From Verrucomicrobiota bacterium (GTDB lineage Bacteria; Verrucomicrobiota; Verrucomicrobiae; Chthoniobacterales; UBA10450): a stretch of 22,330 nucleotides of DNA. The notes beneath the pieces were generated by a model. That model was not told where the DNA came from, searched no databases, and saw nothing but the letters and a program-made list of their open reading frames with translations. Where the stretch lies: NCBI GenBank assembly GCA_003219495.1, contig QHOZ01000059.1:16942-39271 (forward strand), written 5' to 3'. Positions 1 through 7,676 of this stretch are shown here, in pieces. How positions within the stretch are numbered: the stretch's first letter is position 1; every line of letters begins with the position of its first letter. The translations under genes were made by a program, and so were the position numbers.

Positions 1-319
1 CAGCGATGCGTCCGAAATTCTTTGGCGTGACTTCGACTTCGACGGTGTCGCCAAGGTTCGCGTCCGGTTTGAGTCTGCGCGCGCGGCTTAGCGCGATCTC
101 GTCCTGCGGATTAGTCACGGTTTCAACCACGATCAAATTGGCGAGCGCGCGGATGTCGCAAGTCTTCGGGTCGATGTCGATCCTCAGATCGCGGGCGGCG
201 CCGACACTTTTCTTGGAGGCTGAGAGCAACGCGGTGGAAAGAGCTTCGAGCAGGGTCTCGCGTTTGATTCCGCGCTCCCGCTCCATGTAATCCAGCATTG
301 CTGCTATTTCCGCGTTCAT
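1..319 (-). CDS. nusA: Transcription termination/antitermination factor NusA, N-terminal part (cut by window edge)
   Basis: NusA binds RNA polymerase and controls pausing, termination and antitermination. The reading frame is open from ATG (317-319 on the plus strand) to the window edge, giving 106 residues that start MNAEIAAMLDYMERERGI. It matches the NusA N-terminal, polymerase-binding domain: an initial helix with the pattern RETLLEALSTAL, a strand with DLRIDIDPKTCDI, then VVETVTNPQDEIAL and LGDTVEVEV, all in the order seen in NusA proteins. The S1 and KH domains lie outside the window. A usual partner gene, rimP, is not found upstream; the next gene is divergent, so nusA seems to be first in its transcript here. 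Its leader holds a candidate promoter and a strong hairpin with a T-tract. Recognition is by pattern from the N-terminal domain only. Confidence 0.85.
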   Translation of the reverse strand, partial: MNAEIAAMLDYMERERGIKRETLLEALSTALLSASKKSVGAARDLRIDIDPKTCDIRALANLIVVETVTNPQDEIALSRARRLKPDANLGDTVEVEVTPKNFGRIA

Positions 320-328
320 AAAACATCC

Positions 329-383
329 AGTCCGCAGACTAAAAAGAGTGGGACGTCTCTTCCCACTCCCTCCAGCGCGGACT
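329..383 (-). promoter_or_regulatory. Outer inverted repeat enclosing the nusA leader hairpin
   Basis: AGTCCGC (329-335) and GCGGACT (377-383) are perfect inverted repeats that flank the terminator-like hairpin. In the nusA leader RNA they could pair to form an outer stem, and the 3' arm overlaps the only weak purine-rich stretch before the nusA start. The same 3' arm can also fold locally on itself (AGTC, TGCG loop, GACT). Pairing by eye only; no folding energy was computed. Confidence 0.4.
341..368 (-). terminator. Intrinsic terminator/attenuator in the nusA leader
   Basis: Read on the minus strand, an 8-bp perfect stem (GAGTGGGA at 361-368 pairing with TCCCACTC at 346-353) encloses a 7-base loop and is followed directly by five T residues (341-345). 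This is the classic intrinsic terminator layout. It lies about 20 bases before the nusA start codon, and no minus-strand gene lies upstream that it could end, so an attenuator in the nusA leader is the simplest reading. Confidence 0.65.
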
Positions 384-391
384 AGGCGGTA

Positions 392-420
392 AGGTTACGC
401 TCGGGCTGGAACAGCGTCAA
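392..420 (-). promoter_or_regulatory. Candidate sigma-70 promoter of nusA
   Basis: On the minus strand a TTGACG box (415-420) is followed after 17 bases by TAACCT (392-397). The -35 matches the consensus in five of six bases, the -10 in three of six. The predicted start near 385 would make a leader of about 66 bases that begins at the outer arm of the structure at 329-383. This is a motif match only. Confidence 0.4.
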
Positions 421-467
421 GGTGTGGGGTTGAACCGCGCGAGCGCAGCGTCCAACATTGCTTCTTC

Positions 468-1898
468 GTGAACTCGCGCGCTGCCAGCTTGTTAATCGTG
501 ATCGCCGTTTGGGCGGCGCTTTATTTTCCCGCGCTCGGCTCGCTCGCGATCAAAGGCGAGGAAGGCCGCCGGATTCTGCCCGGGATTACGATGCTGCAAA
601 CCGGTAACTATTTAGTACCGCAGGTTGGGGGCGAGACCTACTTTCGGAAACCGCCGCTGGTGAACTGGCTGGTCGCGGCCTCATTCAAATTCACGGGCAT
701 CCAAAACGAATGGACCGCGCGGTTGCCGTCCGTGATTTGCGTTCTGCTCGTTGCGCTCTCGTTTGTAACCGTTGCGCGGAATTCGTTAGGCAATCGAGGA
801 TCGACAATCGCTGCGCTGATGTGGCTGATCAATGCCGGCATTATCGAAAAGGGCCGGCTCATCGAGATCGAAGCGCTTTACGTTTCGCTTTGCGCGCTCG
901 CGATCGTTTTATGGCTGAGCTTTTGGCTGCAAAGAAAATCGCCGTGGCTTATTTGGACCGTGCCGTTTGTTGTTCTCGGCCTCGGCTGGCTCGCGAAAGG
1001 GCCGGTGCATCTTGTTTTTTTCTACGGCGTGGTCATCGCGGTGATTTGGAAAGAGCGAAACTGGCGGGCGCTTTTTCATCCGGCGCATTTTGTCGGCATT
1101 CTTATCATGCTCGGAATCTTCGCGGCTTGGGCGATCCCGTTTGTGCAGGCAACTAATCAAGTCACCGCGACCACGAAATGGTCGCAACAATTCACGGGCC
1201 GCTTGCGCGGAAGCGATTTCCAGTTTGGCCGTTGGATCTTCAATATTCCGCACGGCGTTCTCTATCTCCTGCCGTGGGTAATTTTTCTTCCGCTCGTGAA
1301 ATTTCAAAGTTTTGCGGACGGGAAAGATCGACAACTTGCGCGCGCGCTGGCATGGGGCGCGGCCGTTCCATTCGTAATCGTGAATCTCGTCCCGGGATCA
1401 ATCCCGCGTTACGCGATGCCGGCAATCGTGCCCGCGATCTGGTTGCTGGCGATGACGTTGACGCAAGAAAATCTGCGATGGCCGCAATGGCTGACCGGCA
1501 AAACATTTTCCTGGAGAGCGCGCGAACGTTGGATCATCGGCATCGTGATCGTCGCGTGCCTCGCGATGTGGATATACGCGATCGGCGTTGTTCCGCGTTT
1601 GCATCAGCGGCAACGGATCAAGCGGCTCGCGGCGCAGGTCGAGTCAAATATTCCGCAAGGCGAGACCCTTTACGCGCTCGATCCAAATTATCAGCCGATC
1701 TTTTTTTACATGCGCTCCAAGCTCGCTTATGCGGACGACATCGCGGAATTGCCGGCTGATGTGCATTATCTTTTGGTTCGCCCGGAGCGGGAACAGGAAG
1801 TCTTAGAGAGTAATCACTGGGCGCCGCGCAAGCCGCGACGGGTCATGCGAAGCACGGACTATCGCAAGGAATCGATTCTTTTACTCAAAATCGAGTAA
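468..1898 (+). CDS. ArnT-like (GT39/PMT family) membrane glycosyltransferase
   Basis: This is a probable inner-membrane glycosyltransferase that moves a sugar from a polyprenyl-phosphate donor to a cell-envelope acceptor. The 476-residue protein starts with a transmembrane helix (residues 5-27), then a first periplasmic loop with acidic residues (KGEEGRRILPGI) where GT39 enzymes carry their catalytic acidic residue, the typical ETYFRKPPLVNWL segment, and the TARLPSV motif that leads into the second helix. About ten or more hydrophobic helices follow up to residue 390, with a soluble C-terminal tail of about 90 residues. The start is a GTG at 468 with no strong ribosome site; no better in-frame start exists nearby. 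It is divergent from nusA and alone as a gene. The acceptor (lipid A, other glycan or protein) cannot be told from sequence. Confidence 0.8.
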   Translation: MNSRAASLLIVIAVWAALYFPALGSLAIKGEEGRRILPGITMLQTGNYLVPQVGGETYFRKPPLVNWLVAASFKFTGIQNEWTARLPSVICVLLVALSFVTVARNSLGNRGSTIAALMWLINAGIIEKGRLIEIEALYVSLCALAIVLWLSFWLQRKSPWLIWTVPFVVLGLGWLAKGPVHLVFFYGVVIAVIWKERNWRALFHPAHFVGILIMLGIFAAWAIPFVQATNQVTATTKWSQQFTGRLRGSDFQFGRWIFNIPHGVLYLLPWVIFLPLVKFQSFADGKDRQLARALAWGAAVPFVIVNLVPGSIPRYAMPAIVPAIWLLAMTLTQENLRWPQWLTGKTFSWRARERWIIGIVIVACLAMWIYAIGVVPRLHQRQRIKRLAAQVESNIPQGETLYALDPNYQPIFFYMRSKLAYADDIAELPADVHYLLVRPEREQEVLESNHWAPRKPRRVMRSTDYRKESILLLKIE

Positions 1899-1908
1899 AG
1901 GGCTGGCA

Positions 1909-1937
1909 TTGACAGTGCTAGGGAATTGGAATTAGTT
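1909..1937 (+). promoter_or_regulatory. Candidate promoter of the marR-RND operon
   Basis: A perfect -35 hexamer TTGACA (1909-1914) lies 17 bases before TTAGTT (1932-1937), a poor -10 box. The -10 region falls inside the palindrome at 1925-1958, so a regulator bound there would block polymerase. The predicted start near 1944 leaves fewer than 20 bases before the GTG of the regulator gene, so the message may be nearly leaderless. Confidence 0.5.
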
Positions 1938-1958
1938 AGCAAGCTAACGAATTTCAAT
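1925..1958 (+). promoter_or_regulatory. Palindromic MarR/SlyA-type operator
   Basis: A 34-base near-palindrome (14 of 17 base pairs match) is centred between 1941 and 1942. Its core, TTAGCAAGCTAA (1936-1947), equals the consensus reported for the MarR-family regulator SlyA. It ends two bases before the GTG of the MarR gene and overlaps the candidate -10 region, as expected for autoregulation of the operon. Confidence 0.7.
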
Positions 1959-1960
1959 CC

Positions 1961-2446
1961 GTGAACGATATCGATGTGATTGGTCCGCTTTTGCACGGGG
2001 TGGCCCGGGCGTGGCGGCTGAAACTCGACGAGCGGCTCAAACCGATGGGGTTGAGCCAGGCCAAATGGCGGACGCTGCTTCGCTTGTCGATGTCGCCCGA
2101 CCCTCTGACCCAGGCCGAAATTGCGTCGCACCTCGGCATCGAAGAACCAACCTTGGTGACGTTGCTGCATCGCCTTGAAGACGATCGATGGGTTGCGCGC
2201 AAAAACGCCGCGCACGATCGCCGCTGCAAAACGGTCCATCTGACACGACGCGCGCAACGGGTGATCGAGGAGATTAACTCGGAGGCATTCAAGCTTCGTC
2301 ATGAGCTCCTCGACGACATTACCGCCGCCGATCTGCGCACATGTATTCGGGTGCTCAATCACATCCAACACAAAGCGGAGAAGGGGAGCGGGAACGGGAA
2401 AAATTCCGCAGCTCGGGCGCGAAACGGAAAGAACGGAAAGAATTAA
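1961..2446 (+). CDS. MarR/SlyA-family transcriptional regulator
   Basis: This is a winged-helix DNA-binding regulator of 161 residues, probably a dimer that represses its own operon and releases DNA on binding a small ligand. The N-terminal helix (DVIGPLLHGVARAWRLKLDERL), the recognition region (LTQAEIASHLGIEEPTLVTL, residues 46-65) and the wing with HDRRCKTVHLT follow the MarR pattern. The C-terminal tail is rich in Gly, Asn and Lys and is not part of the fold. The start is a GTG directly after the palindromic operator; no ribosome site is visible, which fits a leaderless or nearly leaderless message. The stop codon lies one base before the adaptor-gene ATG, so the two are co-transcribed. 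Regulation of the following efflux genes is inferred from this layout. Confidence 0.88.
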   Translation: MNDIDVIGPLLHGVARAWRLKLDERLKPMGLSQAKWRTLLRLSMSPDPLTQAEIASHLGIEEPTLVTLLHRLEDDRWVARKNAAHDRRCKTVHLTRRAQRVIEEINSEAFKLRHELLDDITAADLRTCIRVLNHIQHKAEKGSGNGKNSAARARNGKNGKN

Positions 2447-2447
2447 G

Positions 2448-3653
2448 ATGGGAACCCGAATAGATTCAGGGAATGGAGCCGCGACCGAAGTTCGGGAGAC
2501 CAATCGTGTGAAAACAACGAGCGACAAAAAATCGCAGCGAGTTCCGCGCTGGGGGATCTTTCTCTTCGTGCTTCTCGCGGCCTTCGCGGTCGCGCGAACT
2601 TTGCAGCGTGGCGTGGAAACGAAGAAAGCATCGCAACCGCCGGTGCGTCCGGTTTTGGTCGCGAAAGTGACGAGCAAAGATGTTCCGTTGTATATCGACG
2701 AAATCGGAACGTGCGCTGCCTACGAAAGTGTCCAGGTGCAGGCGCAGGTCAGCGGCAAAATCATGCAGCGCCATTTTCAGGACGGAGCCGAAGTGAAAAA
2801 AGGCGATCACCTTTTGACGATTGATCCCGCGCCGTATCAAGCCGCGCTGGATCAGGCGAAAGCGCAAGCCGCATTGGATCAGGTGACATTAAAACGCCAG
2901 GCGGATTTGCGCTCAAAAGGGGTGAACGCGCCGCAAGATTACGACACCGCGGTTGCGAACGCGCAGAAATCGCAAGCCCTGTCGGAAGCTGCGCAAGTGA
3001 ATTTCGATTATTGTTTCATCAAATCGCCAATCAACGGTCGCGTCGGATTGCGAAACGTCGATATTGGGAACCTGGTTGGCCCATCGAGTTCGCCCCTCGT
3101 CATCATTCAGGGACTAGATCCGATTTATACCGACTTCACGATTGCGGAAACGGATCTAGCATTGGTTCGAAAATATCTCGGCGGACCAAATGTGAAAGTG
3201 CAGACCTGGTCGCCCGACGCCAAAATTGCGCCGCGTACCGGCGATTTATATTTCATCGACAACGCGATCCAACCGGGAGCGGGCACGGTGAAAGCACGCG
3301 CGGTTACGCCAAATCAGGACCGCGCACTCTGGCCATCGGAATTTGTGCGGGTTCGTTTCATTCTCGATACGATCAAAGACGCGCGCCTTGTGCCGGCGCA
3401 AGCAGTGCAGATCAGCCAAAGCGGTCCGTTTGTTTTTGTGATGAAGCCCGATAACACGGTCGACCTTCGGCCGGTGAAACCTGGACAGCGTCAGGACGGC
3501 GATATGACCGTGATCGAAAGCGGTGTCGAGCCCGACGAAACGGTTGTGGTCACGGGACAACTTGCGCTTGCCCCGGGATCAAAAGTTGATCCTAAACCGT
3601 ACGCGGCAACGCCACCGGCGAATCAGGACGCCGATTCGAAGAGCACCATGTAA
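2448..3653 (+). CDS. RND efflux periplasmic adaptor subunit (membrane fusion protein)
   Basis: The adaptor links an inner-membrane RND pump to an outer-membrane channel. The 401-residue protein has an N-terminal membrane anchor (WGIFLFVLLAAFAVAR, about residues 35-50), then the biotinyl-lipoyl half motif (VQVQAQVSGKIMQRHFQDGAEVKKGDHLLTID), an alpha-hairpin, the second lipoyl half (IKSPINGRVGLRNVDIGNLV), a beta-barrel domain and the membrane-proximal domain with LVPAQAVQISQSGPFVFV. This order is that of the MdtA/AcrA group. The ATG at 2448 has a GGAAAG ribosome site and follows the regulator stop by one base. An in-frame ATG at 2301 is rejected because it overlaps the regulator gene and adds 49 residues with no family match. 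The alpha-hairpin is on the short side. Confidence 0.9.
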   Translation: MGTRIDSGNGAATEVRETNRVKTTSDKKSQRVPRWGIFLFVLLAAFAVARTLQRGVETKKASQPPVRPVLVAKVTSKDVPLYIDEIGTCAAYESVQVQAQVSGKIMQRHFQDGAEVKKGDHLLTIDPAPYQAALDQAKAQAALDQVTLKRQADLRSKGVNAPQDYDTAVANAQKSQALSEAAQVNFDYCFIKSPINGRVGLRNVDIGNLVGPSSSPLVIIQGLDPIYTDFTIAETDLALVRKYLGGPNVKVQTWSPDAKIAPRTGDLYFIDNAIQPGAGTVKARAVTPNQDRALWPSEFVRVRFILDTIKDARLVPAQAVQISQSGPFVFVMKPDNTVDLRPVKPGQRQDGDMTVIESGVEPDETVVVTGQLALAPGSKVDPKPYAATPPANQDADSKSTM

Positions 3654-3657
3654 TTTC

Positions 3658-6600
3658 ATGGATCAATCCGACGAACATGACGGCTCGGGTAATGGCGACC
3701 GCGAATCGCAAGATCAACATCGGCTAGGATCGACATCGGCGAGCACGCCGCAGTCGCCGAAGTTAGTTCCGGTTAAAGGAACGGGACTTTCCGGGCCGTT
3801 CATTCGCCGTCCGGTAATGACGGTGTTGCTGACCGCGTCGGTCATCGTCGCGGGCCTGGCGACTTACAACAAACTGGCAGTGAATGATCTTCCGGCGGTT
3901 GATTATCCAATCATTCAAGTCAGCTGTTCGTATCCGGGCGCAGATCCGGTGACGATGGCGAACAACATCGCGACGCCACTCGAAAAACAATTTCTACAAA
4001 TTCCCGGTCTCGACATCATCACGAGCTCGAGCGGGCAGGGAAACACTTCGCTCACTCTCCAGTTTGTCCTGAGCAAAAGCATTACCGACGCGGCCACGGA
4101 TGTGCAGGCGGCAATTCAACGCGCGACCGGGAAATTGCCCATCGATCTGCCGAGTCCGCCGACATTTAGTAAGACGAACCCAAACGACCAGCCGGTGTAT
4201 CTGGTCGGATTAATGTCCGACACGCTCACGGACGGTGCTCTATATAAGTACGCATCCACGGTCGTGGCGCAGCGGATGGCGATCCTCCCCGGCGTTTCGC
4301 AAGTAAACATTTACGGTGTTCAAGCGGCGATCCGGATCAAAGCCGACCCGGCAGCGCTTGCCTCGCGCGGTCTAACAATGGACGACCTGGCGGGCGCGAT
4401 TAAGGCCGGCACCGTCTATTCGGGCGCGGGACAATTCGATGGGCCGCATCGCACGTTTGTTTTGCAGCCGAACGGCCAGATCGATCAGGCGGACGGTTAC
4501 CGAAACCTGATCGTCGCGCGGAACAAGGATAACTCGCCGGTTTATTTGCGCGACATTGCGGAAGTTAAACAAGGTGTGCAGGACGAGCGCACGTCGCGTT
4601 TCTTCTTCGCCCGCGGATATAATCCACCGGGATCGATCGTCGTCCTCGCGGTTTCGCGTCAGGCGGGCGCGAATGCTGTCGAAGTCGCGAATTCGGTCAA
4701 AGCTCTCACGCCCGAGCTGCGCGCAGGCTTGCCGGGCTCGATCACGCTCCTCCCGGTTTTCGATCGCTCACAGACGATTGTGAACTCGGTCCACGATGTG
4801 CGCACGACCTTGATGATCGCGTTCGTGTTGGTTGTCATGGTCATTTACCTGTTTCTCGGTCGCGCGAAGGACACGTTGATTCCGGCAGTCGCGTTGCCGC
4901 TTTCCTTACTGCTCACGTTCGCGGCCATGTACCTCCTCGGGTTCTCGATCAACAACCTGACCTTGATGGCACTGACATTGGCGATCGGTTTTCTTGTCGA
5001 TGATGCAATCGTGTTTTTGGAAAACGTGATCCGCCGCGCCGAGAACGGCGAATCCATCGTGAAAGCTGCTTTCAACACTGCCGGCGAAATTTCGTTCACG
5101 ATTTTATCAATGACGCTGTCACTGGCGGCGGTTTTTATTCCGCTCGTACTTCTGCCGGGATTGCTCGGCCGCATCTTCCAGGAGTTTTCGATCACTATTA
5201 TTGTGGCGATTCTCGCGTCGGGATTGGTTTCATTGACGCTCACTCCGCTTATGTGCGCTCGCATTCTCGATGAACGCCGCGCCGGTCACCGACGCACGCG
5301 AATGGAGGGCTGGACGGGTGATTTCATCAAACGCGTCATCCAATGGTACAGCGTCGCGCTCGATCGCTTTCTTGACCGCGCGTATCTCACGGTGCCGATT
5401 CTCCTCGTGTGCGTCCTCGGTCACTGGTTTTTCTCCACTCATTTGCCGTTCACGCTGCTTCCAGTGGGAGACAGCGGTTCTGCTCGCGGCGTTTTCATCG
5501 CGCAGGAAGGGACGTCGCCCGAACAAATGCGCGCATACCAGAAGCAGGTGAACGAAAAGATCATTGCCGAACCGGGCGTCGCACAATTTTTCACTGTCGC
5601 GGGCTCAGCGCAGCGCAGCGCTGCATCGCAGGCTGTAATCTTCGCCGTTTTCAAACCGCGCGATCAGCGCGACCCGATCGAGCAATGCTTGTTGCGTTTG
5701 CAAAAGTCGATCAGCACGATCCCGGGAATCACAGCGGTCATCACCCCGCAGCCGGTTTTGCAAATTAACGTCGGCGCGACCAACCAAACCCAGGGACAGT
5801 ACGCGTATACGCTCAGCGGAATTGTTCCGGACGAAGTTTACGCCGCGACTGATCAATTGATGGCGAAGTTGCGCACTTTCAAGGGATTCGCGTCGGTCCG
5901 CTCGGATTATTACCACAGCACGCCGAACTTGACCGTGAACATCGACCGTGAACGCGCCGCGACTTATGGCGTCTCGACTTCGGCGATCCAAAGTTTGTTA
6001 AGGAACGCCTATTCTCAGAACTACGTCTATCTGATCAAACAACCGGAAGATCAGTATCAGGTGATCCTCGAAGTGAAAGACAATGAGCGCTCGGCCCCTG
6101 GCGATCTCAATAATCTTTATGTTCGGAGCAGCAGCGGGAGCACGATTACCCCAAGCGGATCGGGTGGCGGCGGAAGCACAACCAGCGGGACGGCGGCGGA
6201 TCTCGTTCCGTTGCGCGCAGTTACGTCAACAAAGACAGTGGTTGGTCCGCAGGCGGTGAACCATTTCGATCAATTCACCAGCGTGACGATTAATTTCAAT
6301 CTGCTGCCGGGTGTGGCTATCGGCGATGCGACAACCTACATCGAAAATTCATTTGCCGAGGTGAGCCGGCAGTACCCCAGCGTGCAATCTACTTTCCAGG
6401 GTGAAGCGCTTGTCTTCCGCCAATTGTTCCGCGCGCTGCCGTTGCTTTTGCTCGGCGCGATTTTCGTGATGTATGTGATTCTCGGAATTCTTCGTCTTCC
6501 ATTCGACGTTGTCGCTCTACAGCGTGATCGGACTTTTCCTGTTGCTCGGCATCGTGAAGAAAAACGGCATCATGGTTGTCGATTTTGCGTTGCAACGAAT

Positions 6601-6888
6601 CGACGAGGGCTGGGACCTGCGCTCCGCGATCCACGAAGCGAGCGTCGAACGTTTTCGCCCAATCATGATGACCACGCTCTCGGCGTTGATGGGAGCAATT
6701 CCGCTCGCACTTGGTTTCGGCCAGGACGCCGCGTCGCGCCGGCCGCTCGGTCTCGTAATCGTCGGCGGTCTTATTTTTTCGCAAATGATCACATTGTTTG
6801 TGACCCCTGTGATTTATCTCTGGCTCGAGTGGTTCCAGGAACACGTGCTCGACAAAGTGCCGTTTCTTCGCAGCGCGCACTATCATGA
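3658..6888 (+). CDS. RND efflux permease (MdtB/MdtC-like), disrupted near its 3' end
   Basis: RND pumps use proton influx to export drugs or other toxic compounds. The frame has 1076 codons, but only the first 945 or so encode pump sequence. Visible parts are TM1 (residues about 50-70), the porter domain (DLPAVDYPIIQVSCSYPGAD), TM2-TM6 with the proton-relay pair D448-D449 (FLVDDAIVFLENVIRR), the second porter domain, and TM8 ending at VMYVILGIL (6492). After this the conserved post-TM8 block is absent and the frame is wrong; the rest of the pump resumes in the +1 frame (6497-6952). About 25 residues of family sequence, including most of TM9, are missing, so the pump should be inactive unless this is a sequencing or assembly error. 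A Ser/Gly-rich insert lies near residues 822-847. ATG 3658 follows the adaptor stop by four bases; the longer frame start at 3523 lies inside the adaptor gene. Confidence 0.8.
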   Translation: MDQSDEHDGSGNGDRESQDQHRLGSTSASTPQSPKLVPVKGTGLSGPFIRRPVMTVLLTASVIVAGLATYNKLAVNDLPAVDYPIIQVSCSYPGADPVTMANNIATPLEKQFLQIPGLDIITSSSGQGNTSLTLQFVLSKSITDAATDVQAAIQRATGKLPIDLPSPPTFSKTNPNDQPVYLVGLMSDTLTDGALYKYASTVVAQRMAILPGVSQVNIYGVQAAIRIKADPAALASRGLTMDDLAGAIKAGTVYSGAGQFDGPHRTFVLQPNGQIDQADGYRNLIVARNKDNSPVYLRDIAEVKQGVQDERTSRFFFARGYNPPGSIVVLAVSRQAGANAVEVANSVKALTPELRAGLPGSITLLPVFDRSQTIVNSVHDVRTTLMIAFVLVVMVIYLFLGRAKDTLIPAVALPLSLLLTFAAMYLLGFSINNLTLMALTLAIGFLVDDAIVFLENVIRRAENGESIVKAAFNTAGEISFTILSMTLSLAAVFIPLVLLPGLLGRIFQEFSITIIVAILASGLVSLTLTPLMCARILDERRAGHRRTRMEGWTGDFIKRVIQWYSVALDRFLDRAYLTVPILLVCVLGHWFFSTHLPFTLLPVGDSGSARGVFIAQEGTSPEQMRAYQKQVNEKIIAEPGVAQFFTVAGSAQRSAASQAVIFAVFKPRDQRDPIEQCLLRLQKSISTIPGITAVITPQPVLQINVGATNQTQGQYAYTLSGIVPDEVYAATDQLMAKLRTFKGFASVRSDYYHSTPNLTVNIDRERAATYGVSTSAIQSLLRNAYSQNYVYLIKQPEDQYQVILEVKDNERSAPGDLNNLYVRSSSGSTITPSGSGGGGSTTSGTAADLVPLRAVTSTKTVVGPQAVNHFDQFTSVTINFNLLPGVAIGDATTYIENSFAEVSRQYPSVQSTFQGEALVFRQLFRALPLLLLGAIFVMYVILGILRLPFDVVALQRDRTFPVARHREEKRHHGCRFCVATNRRGLGPALRDPRSERRTFSPNHDDHALGVDGSNSARTWFRPGRRVAPAARSRNRRRSYFFANDHIVCDPCDLSLARVVPGTRARQSAVSSQRALS

Positions 6889-6952
6889 GCACGATTTCGG
6901 TGGCGGACCGAAGCCAGCCGATTATCCGCCGGTCCCCGCAGGCGCGAGGTAA
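6497..6952 (+). pseudogene. RND permease C-terminal fragment in shifted frame
   Basis: This frame carries the missing end of the pump: FHSTLSLYSVIGLFLLLG, then the TM10 motif GIVKKNGIMVVDFA with the proton-relay lysine, the FRPIMMTTLSALMGAIPLAL block and TM12 (SQMITLFVTPVIYLWLEW), about 151 residues in all. A TTG at 6509 could formally start a 147-residue ORF, but there is no ribosome site and a free piece starting in TM10 has no likely role. It is best read as the displaced 3' part of the gene at 3658. Confidence 0.8.
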
Positions 6953-7055
6953 TCCTCGAGATTCTCTCAACGCGCTTGCGTCGTAGCGTTTAGTGCCGGG
7001 CTCTTTTCGCACGACATGGAATAACCCGTGCTTTTAAGAAGCGGTTCTCCTTCCG

Positions 7056-7676
7056 ATGAATCCGAAGACCAAGATTATTCTCACCGTTTTGTTAGGCCTG
7101 GCTTGGGCCGGCGTCGCAGTTGTCGGCGGTCACGCCTTGCTCAGTTACGAAAATGCGCCCGGTGAAGTCGGCAAAGTTCCTTCGGCCTGGCCAGTAAACT
7201 CTTCAATTCGACTCGCGACCGATCGGCCGACGCTGGTGGTGTTCGCGCATCCGCAATGCCCGTGCACCCGCGCGAGCATTTCGGAACTGGCCTCAATCGT
7301 CGCGCACACGCAGAGCAAAGCGCGCGTTCTCGTTTTGTTCTACACGCCGCGTGACACCGGAGATGATTGGCGAAATACCGACAACTGCCGCACCGCGGCG
7401 CAAATTCCCGGCGTCTCAGTGTTGGCCGACGTCGATGGCGAAGAAGCCGAGCGCTTCGGCGCCGAAACTTCAGGTCACGCGTTTTTGTTCGAACCGAACG
7501 GTCGTTTGCTTTTCAACGGCGGCATCACCGCATCGCGCGGACACGCTGGAGGCAATGCAGGCGAGAGCGCGATTGTTTCTTTGATCGACAATCAATCCGC
7601 CGGCAGCGCGCAAGCATTTGTATTCGGCTGTTCGTTTAAAACTCAGCGTGAGGGAGATCGTAAGTGTTTGAAATAA
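7056..7676 (+). CDS. RedB-like thioredoxin-fold protein
   Basis: The 206-residue protein has one N-terminal membrane segment or signal anchor (IILTVLLGLAWAGVAVVGG, residues 8-26) and then a thioredoxin-like domain facing the periplasm. The strand VVFAHPQCPCTRASISEL places a CPC motif (C68 and C70) where thioredoxins carry CxxC. The segment SGHAFLFEPNGRLLFNGGIT and the SRGHAGGNAG stretch match proteins annotated as RedB in Verrucomicrobia and Planctomycetes as I recall them; their biochemical role is not established. Further cysteines are C111, C192 (FGCSF) and C204. The gene overlaps the following kinase gene by 13 bases, so a shared job, for example redox input to the kinase, is a fair inference. 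No clear ribosome site precedes the ATG. Confidence 0.7.
   Translation: MNPKTKIILTVLLGLAWAGVAVVGGHALLSYENAPGEVGKVPSAWPVNSSIRLATDRPTLVVFAHPQCPCTRASISELASIVAHTQSKARVLVLFYTPRDTGDDWRNTDNCRTAAQIPGVSVLADVDGEEAERFGAETSGHAFLFEPNGRLLFNGGITASRGHAGGNAGESAIVSLIDNQSAGSAQAFVFGCSFKTQREGDRKCLK

Noticed and set aside
375..440. Possible tRNA: GCGCGG and CCGCGC ends with a TTCAA-like stretch on the minus strand
   Set aside because: The arms are only 66 bases apart, the T-arm is misplaced relative to the acceptor stem, and no anticodon arm can be drawn.
2301..2447. Upstream ATG extending the RND adaptor by 49 residues
   Set aside because: It overlaps the MarR gene, has no ribosome site, and the added residues look like out-of-frame sequence; ATG 2448 has a GGAAAG site.
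1859..2677. 272-codon minus-strand ORF across the MarR and adaptor region
   Set aside because: It is antisense to two well-supported genes and its translation shows no family features; long antisense frames are common at this base composition.
3523..3657. Upstream start extending the RND permease into the adaptor gene
   Set aside because: The added residues are basic shadow sequence inside the adaptor coding region; ATG 3658 lies just after the adaptor stop.
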